Shown here: in pieces, positions 25,152-25,290 of the stretch
How positions within the stretch are numbered: position 1 is the first letter of the stretch
Layout: every line of letters starts with the position of its first letter
NCBI GenBank assembly: GCA_012032855.1
Contig: JAAUQA010000003.1
Coordinates: 1 to 25,290 of the forward strand
Length of the DNA: 25,290 bases
Source: Candidatus Competibacteraceae bacterium
Lineage (GTDB): Bacteria; Pseudomonadota; Gammaproteobacteria; Competibacterales; Competibacteraceae
Direction of reading: 5' to 3'
Position numbers and translations under genes: made by a program
Notes under the pieces: generated by a model
What the model was told of the DNA's origin: nothing
What the model saw: the letters and a program-made list of their open reading frames with translations, nothing else
Database searches by the model: none

Positions 25152-25290
25152 ATGAAAGCACCTTTTGCACTATTGATCGCAGCTCTGGTCGGTTTTTCCG
25201 TGAATGCCGAGGCAGGCATTTGGAATTCCGGCGTGAATCACCGGCAACATAACCAACAGCATCGAATTTGGCAGGGGCGTCCGCTCCGGT
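25152..25290 (+). CDS. Small exported protein, partial (runs off the window, probable one-base insertion)
   Basis: ATG 25152 follows GAGGA (25139-25143). The product begins with a signal peptide, MKAPFALLIAALVGFSVNAEA, and then reads GIWNSGVNHRQHNQQHRIWQG. The literal frame continues RPLR, but removing one G from the run 25274-25277 gives QGVRSG, which fits a widespread family of small exported proteins carrying RQxxQQxRIxQGVRSGELT-type repeats (recalled, not searched). Function unknown. Confidence 0.6.
   Translation, partial: MKAPFALLIAALVGFSVNAEAGIWNSGVNHRQHNQQHRIWQGRPLR

Noticed and set aside
1..25290. CRISPR array, tRNA or rRNA genes
   Set aside because: No regularly spaced repeats, cloverleaf or rRNA-like stretches were found by eye on either strand.

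Overview
The window is a chromosomal core-gene segment of a gammaproteobacterium. The evidence is the gene order glnD-map <-> rpsB-tsf-pyrH-frr-uppS-cdsA-dxr-rseP-bamA-skp-lpxD-fabZ-lpxA-lpxB-rnhB, the LPS and BAM genes, and an rpsB promoter and leader of gammaproteobacterial type. The genus cannot be fixed from the sequence alone. Layout: glnD (3' end outside the window) and map lie on the minus strand at 1-2950. A divergent control region (2951-3196) carries a strong rpsB promoter and a leader RNA that can fold into a pseudoknot. From 3197 to 17316 one dense plus-strand cluster encodes translation factors (S2, EF-Ts, RRF), UMP kinase, isoprenoid and phospholipid synthesis (Dxr, UppS, CdsA), envelope stress and outer-membrane assembly (RseP, BamA, Skp), lipid A synthesis (LpxD, FabZ, LpxA, LpxB) and RNase HII. 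Together these genes supply the ribosome and build the cell envelope. From 17317 to 25290 the content is accessory: a 923-residue exported protein of unknown function, a hotdog thioesterase, a degenerate stretch, a umuDC SOS mutagenesis operon, a dicarboxylate/amino-acid symporter, the wreck of a MalT-type LuxR regulator with its whole ATPase/sensor region missing, and the start of a small exported protein. A striking global feature is the number of single-base frameshifts. They affect glnD, pyrH, dxr (three), bamA, lpxD, lpxA, lpxB, the thioesterase, the MalT-type gene and the last gene. Several lie in G or C runs, and most hit genes normally indispensable. In every clear case the continuing frame restores a full-length, well-conserved protein. 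The simplest reading is sequencing or assembly indel error rather than gene decay, so I annotate the full-length genes across the shifts. The approximately 700-residue internal loss in the MalT-type gene cannot be explained that way and is a real deletion or a misassembly. I do not see a convincing new defence system, CRISPR array, tRNA, rRNA or transposon. The items most worth a second look are the 923-residue exported protein, the collapsed MalT-type regulator, the in-frame 9-bp repeat at the start of fabZ, the rpsB leader pseudoknot, and the small unidentified reading frame downstream of umuC.
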